Assembly: GCA_024741835.1 (NCBI GenBank)
Contig: JAENRP010000015.1
Coordinates: forward strand, 160,549-224,548
DNA: 64,000 nucleotides
Reading direction: 5' to 3'
From: Diplocarpon mali
Lineage: Eukaryota; Ascomycota; Leotiomycetes; Helotiales; Drepanopezizaceae
The position numbers were made by a program, and so were the translations under genes. The notes beneath the pieces were generated by a model, which saw nothing but the letters and a program-made list of their open reading frames with translations, had not been told where the DNA came from and searched no databases. Shown here one piece after another: positions 1 to 11,109 of the stretch (its first letter is position 1; each line of letters opens with the position of its first letter).

Positions 1-928
1 GCTAGAGATGATATACACAGTCCTATGGACATGGGAGAAACAAGATGACAGGACGGCCCCGCGGACGAGAGGGATCGGCACAGCAGGTCCACGTTCCCTG
101 CCCTCCTGCAGCAAGGTAAGTAGCCGTGTTTTCCCCATGATTGGCGCGCGTCCGCGACTCGAGTAGAGTCACTACCGGCCCGAGTGCAGAGCTGGCGCTA
201 CTCGCATTTTCCTCTTTCTCGTGTTCGAGGACAAGGACGTGGGGGTAGGAAAAGACCAAGAAACAAACATATCGCATGGAACTTCACCCGCGCCGCTGGA
301 GCTTATTTTGGATGATGACTTGGAGAGCTCGGCGGTTGTATAGAATAGAAAATCCATCGTGAACAACATCGCCAAGTAATTCCCAACAAGATTGAGGATA
401 GCAATTAGACCCTAGGAACTCGAAATCACGTGTAATATACAACTGTATATAATAGTTAGCCAGAAGGTAGCTAGTACTAAAATTACTATTTGGACTGATA
501 TTCAACGACTAGGTAGGTACGGTAGATCCAAGAAGAAGTAGTTTTGTTTCTCAGAGTAGCTGGTACCACCTAAAGACAAGTTTAAAAGTTGGTATTCGTA
601 TGTCTCATGGCCTTATACTATTTCGATTCTAATCAAACCCCGCCACCGCCCAGCAGGACAGCAGGAAGGAATCTTCAGCGGCAGTGCAGCGTGCAGCAGG
701 CGAGCCGTACAGTAGCGAAGCGGCTGAAGCAGCAGGTCAGGCTGGCAAGACATGTTTGTGGTGAGCTTCGGCTCGACATGCGCTGGGCTCGGAGAGGAGT
801 CCGCTAGATCCTGATCTCCTCACGTCGCACGGCTTGGACTCAAGTAGAGTACTCATACGAGTACCTTCGGTACAGAATAAACACAACAAAAGAAAAGAAA
901 ACATGTCCCGCCGGGTTTTGCCATGGAT

Positions 929-967
929 NNNNNNNNNNNNNNNNNNNNNNNNNNNNNNNNNNNNNNN
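929..967. other. Assembly gap (39 N)
   Basis: A run of N. The sequence on its right side is rich in CAGACG repeats, so the gap probably covers a short low-complexity tract. Any open frame crossing it is meaningless. Confidence 0.98.
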
Positions 968-1541
968 AGGCCCATGGCGACAACGCAGACGCAGACGCAG
1001 CCCTCAAAGGTTCTAGGAATGTATGTGTATAAATCACGTATTAGTCACATGGGTATAAGACGTAGGAGGCCTACCTAGCTCGGTAGTAGTATATTATGGC
1101 CCCTCAGGCCATTCGACTTACAGACCAGACACAAGGAAATAAACTACGGGAATTCCTATTGGTAATGTGCCTCACCACCGCTGTGAATCGTCATAGGTGT
1201 CTGGCAATGCTGTAATACGCAATACGATGGACTAGTCCCCTCTTTCCGGTTCTCTGGTTTGACTTCTCGCCTCTGTTACGTGCTACCACTTCCTGAGATA
1301 ATACGTTTGAAGTAGAGGGGGGTGGGAGCGTAGTACTACGACGTAAAAGTAGACTTTTACTCCATTGCAGGTCAATGAAATGCCATATTAGCGTGTGTGG
1401 AAGAGTGGGTGGAAGAAGGGGGAGAGGGGGGGGGTGTTGCAGATGTGAAATAATATATTCTCATGCAGTATTTATCTGGCTTTGCGACTAAGAACTTGGC
1501 CTAAGCGCACTTACCTCTGGAGAAATTGCTGACGTATATTA

Positions 1542-1794
1542 TACTTAGTACATGCCCGAAATAATGTACAAGTGCTGTCTGTGCGTAATTCTACCGGTTC
1601 CCATTAACAGGGCTCATATACAGGGGGTATAGCCAATGATTTATCTATGACGATTCGCCGCTTTTTGCACTGAAAATCAACACTTTTACTATGGATTGTA
1701 TATAAAATACTAGAGAAAAGAATAAAAGCAGCATTGCCAAGTATCTAGTGTGCACGGCCTAGAATTGTACATTATTTACCCATGATACTAAGTA
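1542..1794 (+). mobile_element. MITE derived from Tc1/mariner element
   Basis: A 253-bp element (counting the flanking TA dinucleotides) with terminal inverted repeats of about 30 bp: the left end begins TACTTAGTA and contains ATAATGTACAA at 1,561-1,571; the right end contains TTGTACATTAT at 1,765-1,775 and finishes TACTAAGTA. It carries no ORF. The first ~150 bases match the left terminus of the degraded mariner at 28,143 (minus strand) up to and just past the transposase start codon (ATGGATT at 1,691). The remaining ~100 bases match the other terminus of that mariner, starting just before the transposase stop. It is therefore an internal-deletion derivative mobilisable in trans by a mariner of this family. 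It shows much less C-to-T change than the parent copy, so it escaped or post-dates the RIP seen there. Confidence 0.88.
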
Positions 1795-4700
1795 CACCGT
1801 GTACTTGAGAGTACTTGATCATTAAGGTTAAGTTTAGAGTTCATGGACGGAGGGGTCCCCGTCTCACTGTAAGAATGCGATGTATGGTTCTTTTTCGGCC
1901 ACGGGAAATAGAACGAGAAAAGGCGGATTCCAGAGCAAAGTCGCGGTGTGAGAATGCGTGGCGGGGCTAGATTTCGACGGCGGTTGGAGAGAGCTATCCT
2001 GAAATCAAGAGATCTCTCTTTACTCTGTACGGTAGACTCTGGTGTCTCGAGTCGATTTCTGCTTAGCGAGCCCCTTGTACCCCACCTCGCGAACGATCAG
2101 CAGGTAGCATTGGTAGAGTAACGTCAGGTAAATATAGGACATGGATATAAACAGGCATATATAGCTCAACCCAAAAGAGCCTAACCCCTCTGTCACTTAT
2201 TCCCCATTACCACTCCTCTTATTCCCGATCCCTGCTCCCCGGATCAGATGCCGGGTCACGTCTCGAAAAACCAGACTCCCGAGAGAAATAATAGAGTAAC
2301 GCAAGCCGGAAAAGACGAGAAACGAAAAGAAAAGCAGACAAGGACGAGAAGGTTGTCACTCTGCCATGTCCCCCATGTTTTCCTTTCCCCGGCATCCCCG
2401 TACCCTGCACAAGGTGACTGAAACGCGCTGCCGCTGCAAGCCGCAAGCCACCAAGACAGCATGCCTCCCCCCCTCATCTCATCTCAACCGAACCCGTCCC
2501 ATCCTCCACAGTAACATACACAGCACGGCAAAGCCTCCTCAATTCTTTCGGCACTGCAGTCTCCCCGCAGACAACCGCGCAAGCTCTGCCCCTTTCATCT
2601 GGCTACCTGCACCGTCCACTCTACCCGTGACCTCCGCTAGACCCCAAACAAACCCCAACTCCCGGCTCTTGACGATGCTCATCTACCCGGCCTTGAATTC
2701 CTAGAATACCTACTGAGTACGCTCCGTGCTGTACAGTGCGGGGTCCGGTACTCGTACAGCCGTGTGGAATTTGAAACCCTTCACAGAGCCTGCGGAGCCA
2801 CGGCGGCCGCTTCTTCTGTCGACGCCGCTGATGGGTGTGCGACGGTAGATTCGATTGGGTTGGTCTGGAGTGCCGTTCTGAATAACGCGAGGATTCTCAG
2901 GGCGACCGACATTATACACTGTGTACGAAGTACCCAGATCATCATACCATGCGCCTGTCCTCCACTTTTACCCTCCTCTCGTGATCAGTCGGCCTTCCTA
3001 GTAGTGCGCTTGAAGTCTCCACCGAGGTATCCTTCCTGACCGCCCGAGCGGTTTACTGTCTGTAACTTCAACCATATCTTAACCTTAAGCTCTCCGCAGG
3101 CTTGGGTTGCGAATCCTAATGCTAGAATTCGCTAATTAGACCCAACCCGTGGTCAAATCCTGCTTTATGATGAGAAGAAAAAAAAGAGATGTGGCGTGCG
3201 TTGACTTGAGTCTCTTCGAATTGGACGTGTCGTCTTCTATACCACACACCTGTCGCCAAAATAGAGCAGATCAAAATGTAGTCGTCTGGTAATGTCCTGG
3301 AGATAATAAATTAGAGCGCGCGCATATGTCTGTCCGTCGCATGTGGCAGCCCGACGATTGTCACATCTTGTCCTCGGCTATTTTTCCCTTGGAGCCTCGC
3401 TTGTCTTGTTTTGATAGGTCTTGCTCCTTCGATACCTCTCTCCGATTCCCACTTCCACGTCAATATATTCCTTATCCATGCCTAGTTTCTTTCCCCTCAT
3501 TCCCGGCCCGAGGCCGCTCGCGCCCAATGGAGCCCTGACGTCCGCGTGAGAGCAGAGACGAGGCAAATCATCTCGGCCCTTCTCCGATGCGCGTTTCAAT
3601 CTCCTCGTCTAGGTCGACGAACAGCGTGGGCTCTCGTCCCGCATCTCCCAGGCCCCCTTTATTTCTTCGCTTCCAGGTTCCGTTTCTTCTCCTATTCACT
3701 CGACGGGTTGGGGATGCAGAGAACGATGCAGATGGAGGGCAGGGCTGCGCAGCTCCGCACTTCACGTGTCGTGCTCGCGCCGGACGAGATTCGCAAGTGT
3801 GGCCTTCTGTCTACTTGATTTCGATCCTCCCCATCCGCGTCGATGGATTGCGGGGTGCAGGCTGCAGGGCGAAGAGATGCCGCACTGGCATCCTCTTCTC
3901 CGCATTCTGCTCTCTGCTTTCCGGCTCTCTGCTCATCCCTCTCGTGCGCTCGCGAAACCAAACGGATTGGAATTGATAAAAAGCCCCATTTCCGAGAGCA
4001 CACCTGTTCCAGTGCAGAAGAGATACTCGCAGAGGTAGGATGAGATTCCTCCCACGTACAGTATCCATACCTATAATTGCCTTGCCCTCGGGGCAGCTAG
4101 CATACGCGCCAGCACTTGTCACTCTCCACCTGCCCAACGAGATGTTTGGTGTGCGATGCGCGAACGAGAATGTCTCTCTCCTCAGGATCTGGGAACCGGG
4201 ATCCCTACGACATCTGCAGCAAGTCCGGTCCTGACATCCCGTCACCAGCTTCCACACCGAGTTCGCGTGGCGAAGGCGAAGGCTGCATCTCCTCTCGACT
4301 GCGAAGAGAGTCGGTCATATGACTAGCCCCTCTACCTACCGTGTGCTCAACACACCACCCCTCGTTCTTTTTCTCATTCTCTTACGTTTTCAAAACGCAC
4401 CTCTGTTTATCATCTCTGCGAGGGACCGGGTGCGACTGGCTTCCTCGCTCGGCTATCGATTTTTGGTGTGTGAGTCGGACATGAGGCATACGCCCACACA
4501 CGCCACACTACATCTCGGTGACCTTTCTGGTCTTACTCTCCGCGCCTAGTTCTGCCATCCCGTCGGTAGGTTTCCTCGCCTTCCCGCCTGGTGAGTGCGT
4601 ATCGAGATGGTTGTATCACGCTGCATCAGATCCTAGTCCTTGGTTCCGAGTGACGGTCTTGCGGCTCTTTGATATGTTTTGACAGCGGGAGGAAAAGAGA

Positions 4701-5621
4701 GTGGCGTATATTAGTTGCAGTATCACTGCTATTGATTTGTATCTTAAAAATCTCTATATGTGGTTGTAAGTTGCCACGGTATAGGAATACGTATAACTAA
4801 TTGCCGCCTTGAAATACCCGGTGAGGAACCGCTGTATTGTGAGAACATATTGTAGGAATTTGGACTTGGGGATATATAATGTGAAATTTCCAGACTATTA
4901 TGAAGGAAAATTCCCTTTCTGCCTTGCCAAAAGTTACCAGTGCTAGGATCCAAAGGTATCTGTAGGTCCAAGGTACTATAGAGTTAAAAGAAGAGCATGG
5001 ACTACTCGATGAAAAACAAAGCTCACCCTTACTTGAACGAGTTTAATTTCATTCTCCAATATTAGTTAAGCTCTATAATAAGCCAGTGTCCCCGGTGGTC
5101 CTGTGACGAACGTCTTACATCTTCCTATCTATAAACAACTTGGGCTGCTCCTAATAAATAGAAAAAGTACTACAAGCTCGATTGCTTAACCGCCTATCGC
5201 TAGAACGGGGTTCTAGCTGACTAGTAATAACACCCCTGTGATGAATTATAGTTCTTTTCACGTATCCTTTGCGCCGACAGGCCGCCCGACGTACAGCTGA
5301 CATTTGATATGTAATGATCCGAAAATCGGAGAAAAAGATTGCCTTCTAAGGCTGACATTATAAATATAAGTTTTCAGCCTCAAAGCTAGAAACTAGTCCT
5401 TGCTTATCGGTTGCTAAAGAGGAGCATGGACAGCTGGATAAATAACAACGCTTGCTCCTCGGGAGGGTTTCAATTGTACTATTCTATTACCGTGTTCTTC
5501 CTCGGACCCCTCGACAAGCAACGAGATCAATATAGGAACAGCAGTAAGACTGATTTAGCAGGTTATTTAGCTGTATAGAGCAGCACAGCTGCATCACTAT
5601 TTCCTGACGTATAAAAGAAGA

Positions 5622-5855
5622 TGTTGCGAAGACGCATATCACATGTGTGTCACATGATCTGTCATATGACATGTCATATGACTTACCACATGACTTAGTG
5701 GCCGTGCCAAGAAGGCACTTACCTTGAATAGCTCTTAGTTAGAGAACTCTCTCTCAGACCTCAAGACAACCAATATCGTCGTTTGCACTTCATACTTTCT
5801 CGTGCCCACTTCTAGCTTACTATTACGTTTACTATCAGAGAACCTCCTCACGACA
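5622..5855 (+). mobile_element. Solo LTR, 234 bp, with target duplication
   Basis: The segment begins TGTTGCG and ends CACGACA, the TG...CA ends of an LTR, and is flanked by the direct repeat GAAGA (5,617-5,621 and 5,856-5,860). It contains repeated CATATGAC-type motifs near its left end and a CTTACCTTGAATA tract in the middle. A second copy of the family is at 42,441-42,638 with a different target duplication. No internal retrotransposon sequence lies beside either copy, so both look like solo LTRs left by recombination. The parent family is not identifiable from the LTR alone; a Copia element is a guess. Confidence 0.8.
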
Positions 5856-6303
5856 GAAGATATGTGATATATCATTTGTACTATCTTGTTTTGTCGTCAA
5901 AGGGGATAACCCTAACCCTATGACTATCAGAACTTCAAAGCTTGACGACTTTGTTGAAGTTCTTGCTCATTATTGGAACATATATATCGTGGTAAACTGA
6001 TTTCTTCGACTTAATTCTCGAAGGCTTCTTCTAGGCCGCAATTTCATCCGGCCTGCCTGGAGCAAACGGATTTCACCGGCCTGAGCAGCACATGCAATTA
6101 ACTGCCATCCCTTGGCTCAGTCGCACTTGACCTACAACGAACGACCTGAGCTTCAAGACCGCGAGGGAATTCACGAGTTGAGAGTGGAATCGTTCTTTCC
6201 CTCTAATTTCAACATGGAGCCCTACGATTTTTATGAAATAGTTTTCCAGGCTGGCCGTGAGATATTCGGCGCCCTTGGAACAATAGAGTCTGTCTTACTC
6301 AAT

Positions 6304-8452
6304 ATGATCATTCATCATTTTGCGTGTATATTGTCCGTATTTTCATCTGCTCGAGTCTATGCTTCTTTATCAGCACCATCGTGCTGGCGCGACACTCCCT
6401 GTAATGCCCGAACGACTCCGTCTTTCCCTGGACCCTGGGATGTGAACAATTTCTCACCGGATTCGAGAATTGTCTCGCCGGTCAGCATATTTAATCACGA
6501 CTTCTCGCTTCAGAACACATATCCAAAAGAATGCGATCTCTCCTCAAACATGCTTGTTTATGATTTTGGCAAGGAGGTGGGGGGTATTGTTACCATCTCC
6601 TACAAAGCTGCTGGCTCGGGACAGCTTGGCTTAGCATTCTCAGAGGCGAAGAACTGGACAGATCAGGCGTCAGATGGGTCAAATGGAAGATACTTACCCG
6701 GAGGAGATGGCGCATTATTTTTTCCAGTATCAAATACAAGCGCAAGCACATACACCATGCCAGATGCCAGCATGCGCGGCGGTTTCCGGTACCTCTCTCT
6801 GTTCACTGCTACCGATCATTACCTCAAAGTACAGATCACATCAGTCACCTTGGAGCTGTCTTTCCAACCTACTTGGCCGAATCTTCAGGCCTACAGTGGA
6901 TACTTTCACTCAAGTGACGAGCTGTTGAATAGGATCTGGTATGCTGGCGCCTACACACTTCAGATTAACGCAGTCCCGCCTCAGACCGGTCGAGTATGGC
7001 CATTACTGGAAAAAGGCTGGAGAAACGACGCCTGGTTGGGCACAAATGGAAGCAGCATTTTCGTCGATGGCGGTAAACGCGATCGTGCTACATGGGCGGG
7101 GGATCTTGGAATCGCACTTCCCAGTGTCTTTGTGAGTACGGGGGACTTTGAAAGTGCCCGGAATGCGCTGCAGCTGCAGTATGATCTCCAGGTTTGTTAT
7201 CCTAATCTCATGCCTGCTATTCTCTAAATCTGTATAGTCAAAAGCAGGAGAGCTTCCCATGGCTGGACCCCCTCTGAATTTTTTCGGCTCTGATACCTAT
7301 CATATGGCTTCCCTGATCGGAACTTATGAATACCTCCTCTATAGCGGAGACCTGGAGTTCCTTTCGTTCAACTGGGTGAAATTCCGACTGGCCATAGAAT
7401 TCATTACGGCCAAACTCGATCGCCCGAGCGGTGCCCTTTACGTTACTGGGAGTGGAGATTGGGGAAGATATGCTCAGGGCGGGTTGAACACTGCTGCTAA
7501 TGCTATGATGTTCAGGACATTGATTACCGGTGCACTGATGGCCAGATGGCAGGGCTATCCGGCCTTGGCTGCAAACTGGGAGGAGATGGCTTACACTCTG
7601 AAGGCTTCAATGAATTCTCCAAGGTATAATTGGGATCCAGCTGTCGGGTAGGTCCTGGCCGTATGGATATATGACAGACTGTTATTGACGATTTTCAGGG
7701 CATTTAAAGATAGCAATCTCGATGCATCGGTATATCCCGAAGATGGAAATAATCTTGCGTTGTACTACGATATGGCTTCTTCCCTCTACCACCAAAACAT
7801 AAGCGATAGACTCGTCACGAACTGGGGTCCTATTGGAGCGAAATGTCCCGAGCTTTCATTCAACATTGTCCCGTTTATCGAAAGTATGGAAATCAAGGGC
7901 CATCTTTCGGTTGGCCAAGCTAATCGAGCCCTGGAACTGATCCGTCGGAGCTGGGGCTGGTATCTAAACAATCCCTATGGAACTCAAAGCACGTTCGTCG
8001 AAGGCTACCTCCAGGACGGCTCGTTTGGATATCGAGCATGGACAGGCTACCAGCAGGACTACTCATACACGTCGCATGCACATGGTTGGAGTACAGGTCC
8101 CACGCACGCGTTGAGTCATTATGTTTTGGGTCTGCAGTTGGTCTCGCCAGGCGGCTCGGGATGGATCTTGGCGCCACAGTTTGGAGATTTGACGTTTGTC
8201 GAAGGCGGTTTCACTACACCGCTGGGAAAGTTTTCCGCGAAATGGTCGCTGGTTCCCGGCGGGTACGACGTGGTTTATGACGTTCCGGCTGGTACGATTG
8301 GCAAGCTGACATTACCGGCTGCTAAGTCTGGACGACCGACAGCGAGTTTGGACGGAAAAGAACTCCACATTGACGTGTACGAGCAGTATAAGGGGCAGAT
8401 AACGATCTTAAACGCAGCAGGTGGCAAAGCGAAGATTAGAATAGCCTATTAG
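6304..8452 (+). CDS. Secreted GH78-type alpha-L-rhamnosidase-like glycosidase
   Basis: Three exons, 6304-7191, 7238-7647 and 7699-8452, with introns of 46 and 51 bp (donors GTTTGT and GTAGGT, acceptors TATAG and TTCAG), give 683 residues. The chosen ATG at 6,304 opens a hydrophobic signal peptide (IIHHFACILSVF, then ARVYASLSA), so the enzyme should be secreted. The open frame runs further upstream, with another ATG at 6,214, but that extension has no signal and looks untranslated. An N-terminal beta-rich part (DFGKEVGGIVTISY, residues ~87-100) precedes the six-hairpin catalytic domain, recognised by DELLNRIWYAGAYT (~205-218) and VDGGKRDRATWAGD (~254-267), the region of the general acid in GH78. 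HAHGWSTGPTHA lies near the start of the C-terminal all-beta domain. The family removes terminal L-rhamnose from glycosides or pectic polymers; the exact substrate cannot be read from sequence. The neighbour is a convergent secreted FAD oxidase. Confidence 0.85.
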
Positions 8453-9016
8453 ACGTGCAATTGGAAGCTTGCACCTCCAAAAAGTTATTTCTTGGAAAGA
8501 AAGCCGCATAGTGCATTTTGAAAATGAAAGGAGAGACGCACAGCAATATATCCCATCCACAGCGCGGTGTTCTCAGCATATCTTGTGTAGTTTGAAAGTA
8601 CGGTCGAGTACCACGTCTACAGTTTCAATGCTGGATTTACTACAACGGGGTCAACGGGTTGTTCTTTCACTTCTCCTCAATATCTTCTCCGGTATATCTG
8701 CTCTCAGTACAGGGGAAGTTGTATCGTGAATCACTTTGCGATGATAGTCGCCCTGAGCCTTCGGCTCAAAACATCTGGTATCAACAGAATTATCAGAGAA
8801 GGTGAGCATACTAAACTAGAAAGCAACTGGCATATGATTAGATACCCCACAACAGCACCAGGTCAAGCTATCACACTCTGGTTTGAATGAACTTTGACAG
8901 TCCCTGCCTCCGTAGGACGACTCCGTCGTGGCATCTCATTTACGCGAGAAACAGCCCGAGATAACCGAGACTGTGTTTACAAGACACGGCAATGAATGTC
9001 TCTTGCCACTGATACC
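8453..9016. other. Convergent intergenic region
   Basis: This 564-bp space separates the 3' ends of the GH78 gene and the FAD oxidase gene. It holds no supported gene and presumably contains both terminators. No clear polyadenylation element could be singled out. Confidence 0.6.
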
Positions 9017-11109
9017 TTACCCTACTCGACAGAGGCGTCCATCGCTGTCCGGCCTCCACGCCTCACTCCCCACCGCCGTTGTAGCGTAGAAGACGTTGTC
9101 CGGGTCGTAGCGTGCCTTGATGTCCAGTAAGCGAGGATAGTTCTCGCCGAAGAACTCGTGCTGCCAATTTGGCTGCAAGAAGTTCGCCTCGTTGAGATAC
9201 GTTCCCGAGCCTGGCGTTGCCGCTTCCAGTCCCGGGACAATACTGTTTGTCAACTCGGTCTCTCGTGCTTCCATCACGCTGTGGGGGACCGTCCCTGGTC
9301 TGGTGTCAGCCCATGCCTCTTGTTTGTGTCATCAGTGTTCGCACGTGAGCATGAATCCTCTCGGACGCCCAGTGCGCGTGAGTGGGACGGGATGCTACTT
9401 ACAATCCCAGTCTGCCAGGACAATGCAATGCATCAGAGTATCCCGCCACGCTGGGTGTACTGCATTCGTCGGTGGTCGGCCCTCCGACGACGCTGAAATC
9501 GGCAGGCCTGCGTTCAGCCCAAGACAAGCCATGTGGAAGATCCCGCTCTGCACGGTGTTTTGAATGGCTCTGTGGACCACTTCTGGCTGGCCTGCGACAG
9601 CTTTCCGTGGAAATAGTCGGCTCGCGGTGAGACCACCCACGGGGAAGATCCCCCTCGGTAGGGGACCAAAGGTGGCAGAAAACCAATCGAAATAATTGTC
9701 AAAGTGGCTCGGGATCCAGAGAAGCGGGATCGACTTTTCTGAAAGCTTCGAAAGGAAAGGAGACAAGAGAGCTGTGACCTCCTCCGCGGTACGATTTGGC
9801 GCTGCGACAGCGCCGATGATGAACAGCCCGTTGGTGACTTGGTACGAAACCGTGGCACCGGTGTCAACAATCCCAGGTAGGGTGGCGTGGAAAGTCCGAA
9901 TCGCTCCCCAGAAAGCTTCCGGCCCAGTGAGAGTCTTGTTCAACACCAGTAAGCCACCGCCGATGGGACCGTCTGCGTGAAGCCGAACTGTCATCGACAG
10001 CACCACGCCGAACGTTCCGCCGCCGCCACCGGACAGCGCCCAGAACAGGTCTCTGTTTGCCGTCGGCGTGGCTATCAGATGTCGTCCATCAGCAGTCACA
10101 ACCTCCCACTCCAAAACGTTATCGGCACCAAGACCGTACAGCCCACTGAGTGAAGAGTGACCTCCTCCCTGAGTATAGCCACCAGCGAGGCCCACAGTCG
10201 GGCAGCTTCCACCCACGATTCGATAACCCTTCTGGTGGGCAGCGGGGTATGCGTCGGCGGCGATAACACCGGCGCCCAATCTCATGGCGGGTCCAGAGTA
10301 GTGCGGGCTCGTGAACCTTTCAATGATCTGCTTCGAATCGAGGTGATGCATCCAGAGTGCCAGACCTCCTTTGCCTGTCTTGAGTACGGGCGAGTTAGTA
10401 GTTGCTTCGCTAGGAGTGTCTCGGGAACATCTGTGTATAGGGGCAGGTCTCGTGATTAGGATCTGATATTTCCCTAGAAGAGAAACGAGAGATCCTCCGA
10501 TAGCTTACAGACTTCCCTGCATAGCTAAGCGTCAAAATCAGCATTTGCGTCTCAACTCGGCAAACCGTTTCTTGGCCTCACTCGTGTCCTGTGTTCTTGA
10601 CGACCAACCGAACATTATTACCCCTAACAAATTTTAACCCAGCAACGACGTCTCTCGCGCTTGTCACGTTGATGGAATAGCTAACAAGATTCCCGAGGGT
10701 ACAGGGTGTGGATCGCGTCGTGAACGGAACGCAAGATTCATTCTGGAATAGAGCCGTCACGATCTCGGCCGGGGCACCGATGCTACAAGCTTCATTAGCA
10801 CGTCTCCTTTACTTGGGCAAATTTCTGCGGAGCGGAAAATCGATAGAACGACCGGAGCACTCGCTGGGGCAAAGGAGTATCCCATAGCTCTTTCAGAGCC
10901 GAGCAAGATACATTGTTGAATCCAGGGTCGTGGCACACAGATGCCACGGGCAGCGTTGCAATCAGCCTCCCCCCGACCGTCATGTTCAACTGGTGCCATT
11001 TCGGTTGCGACGGCCACCCGTGATCACCAGGTATGTATCGGCACGATGGAGAGCCATGATACGAGGTTGCGGATCCGACGGAGAGCAGCAGAAAGACAAA
11101 GAGTTCCAT
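9017..11109 (-). CDS. Secreted berberine-bridge-like FAD-linked oxidase
   Basis: VAO/BBE-family oxidase. The ATG at 11,109 opens a signal peptide (MELFVFLLLSVGSATS), followed by the family N-terminus CRYIPGD and GGRLIATLPVAS. Exons by my reading: exon 1 from 11,109 to about 10,850, exon 2 10782-10582, a 16-nt micro-exon 10524-10509, exon 4 10378-9403, exon 5 9294-9017. The exon 1-2 junction is unresolved because the best donor would leave only a 30-bp intron. Joining the micro-exon restores the motif KNTGHDYAGKS-TGKGGLALW, whose His is the usual covalent FAD ligand; GGSCPTVGLAGGYTQGGG carries the Cys that makes the second bond in bicovalent members. The ADGRHLIATPTANRDLFWALSGGGGG stretch is the FAD-binding PCMH core, and the C-terminal GSGTYLNEA...NYPRLLDIKARYDP is the BBE domain. 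Such enzymes oxidise sugars, alcohols or natural products with oxygen; the substrate here is unknown. Confidence 0.85.

Larger units (their letters stand above)
1..6303. other. Gene-poor left flank
   Basis: I find no convincing protein-coding gene in this stretch. Open frames exist between about 2,200 and 4,550, but they overlap in several frames, are rich in Arg, Ser and Pro, and show no domain I recognise. That part is pyrimidine-rich on the + strand and could be promoter or untranslated sequence of something I cannot define. The recognisable content is one MITE (1,542-1,794), one solo LTR (5,622-5,855) and a short assembly gap. The last 300 bases before 6,304 presumably hold the promoter of the GH78 gene; I see no distinctive element there. 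Confidence 0.55.

Noticed and set aside
2366..2704. 112-codon plus-strand frame.
   Set aside because: Low-complexity Pro/Ser/Thr composition over a pyrimidine-rich tract; looks like untranslated or promoter sequence.
3811..4257. 148-codon minus-strand frame in the left flank.
   Set aside because: Competing long frames on the opposite strand over the same bases, no domain, Arg/Cys-rich composition typical of chance frames in GC-balanced DNA.
5909..5921. Telomere-like CCCTAACCCTA.
   Set aside because: Only two short units, not a telomeric array.
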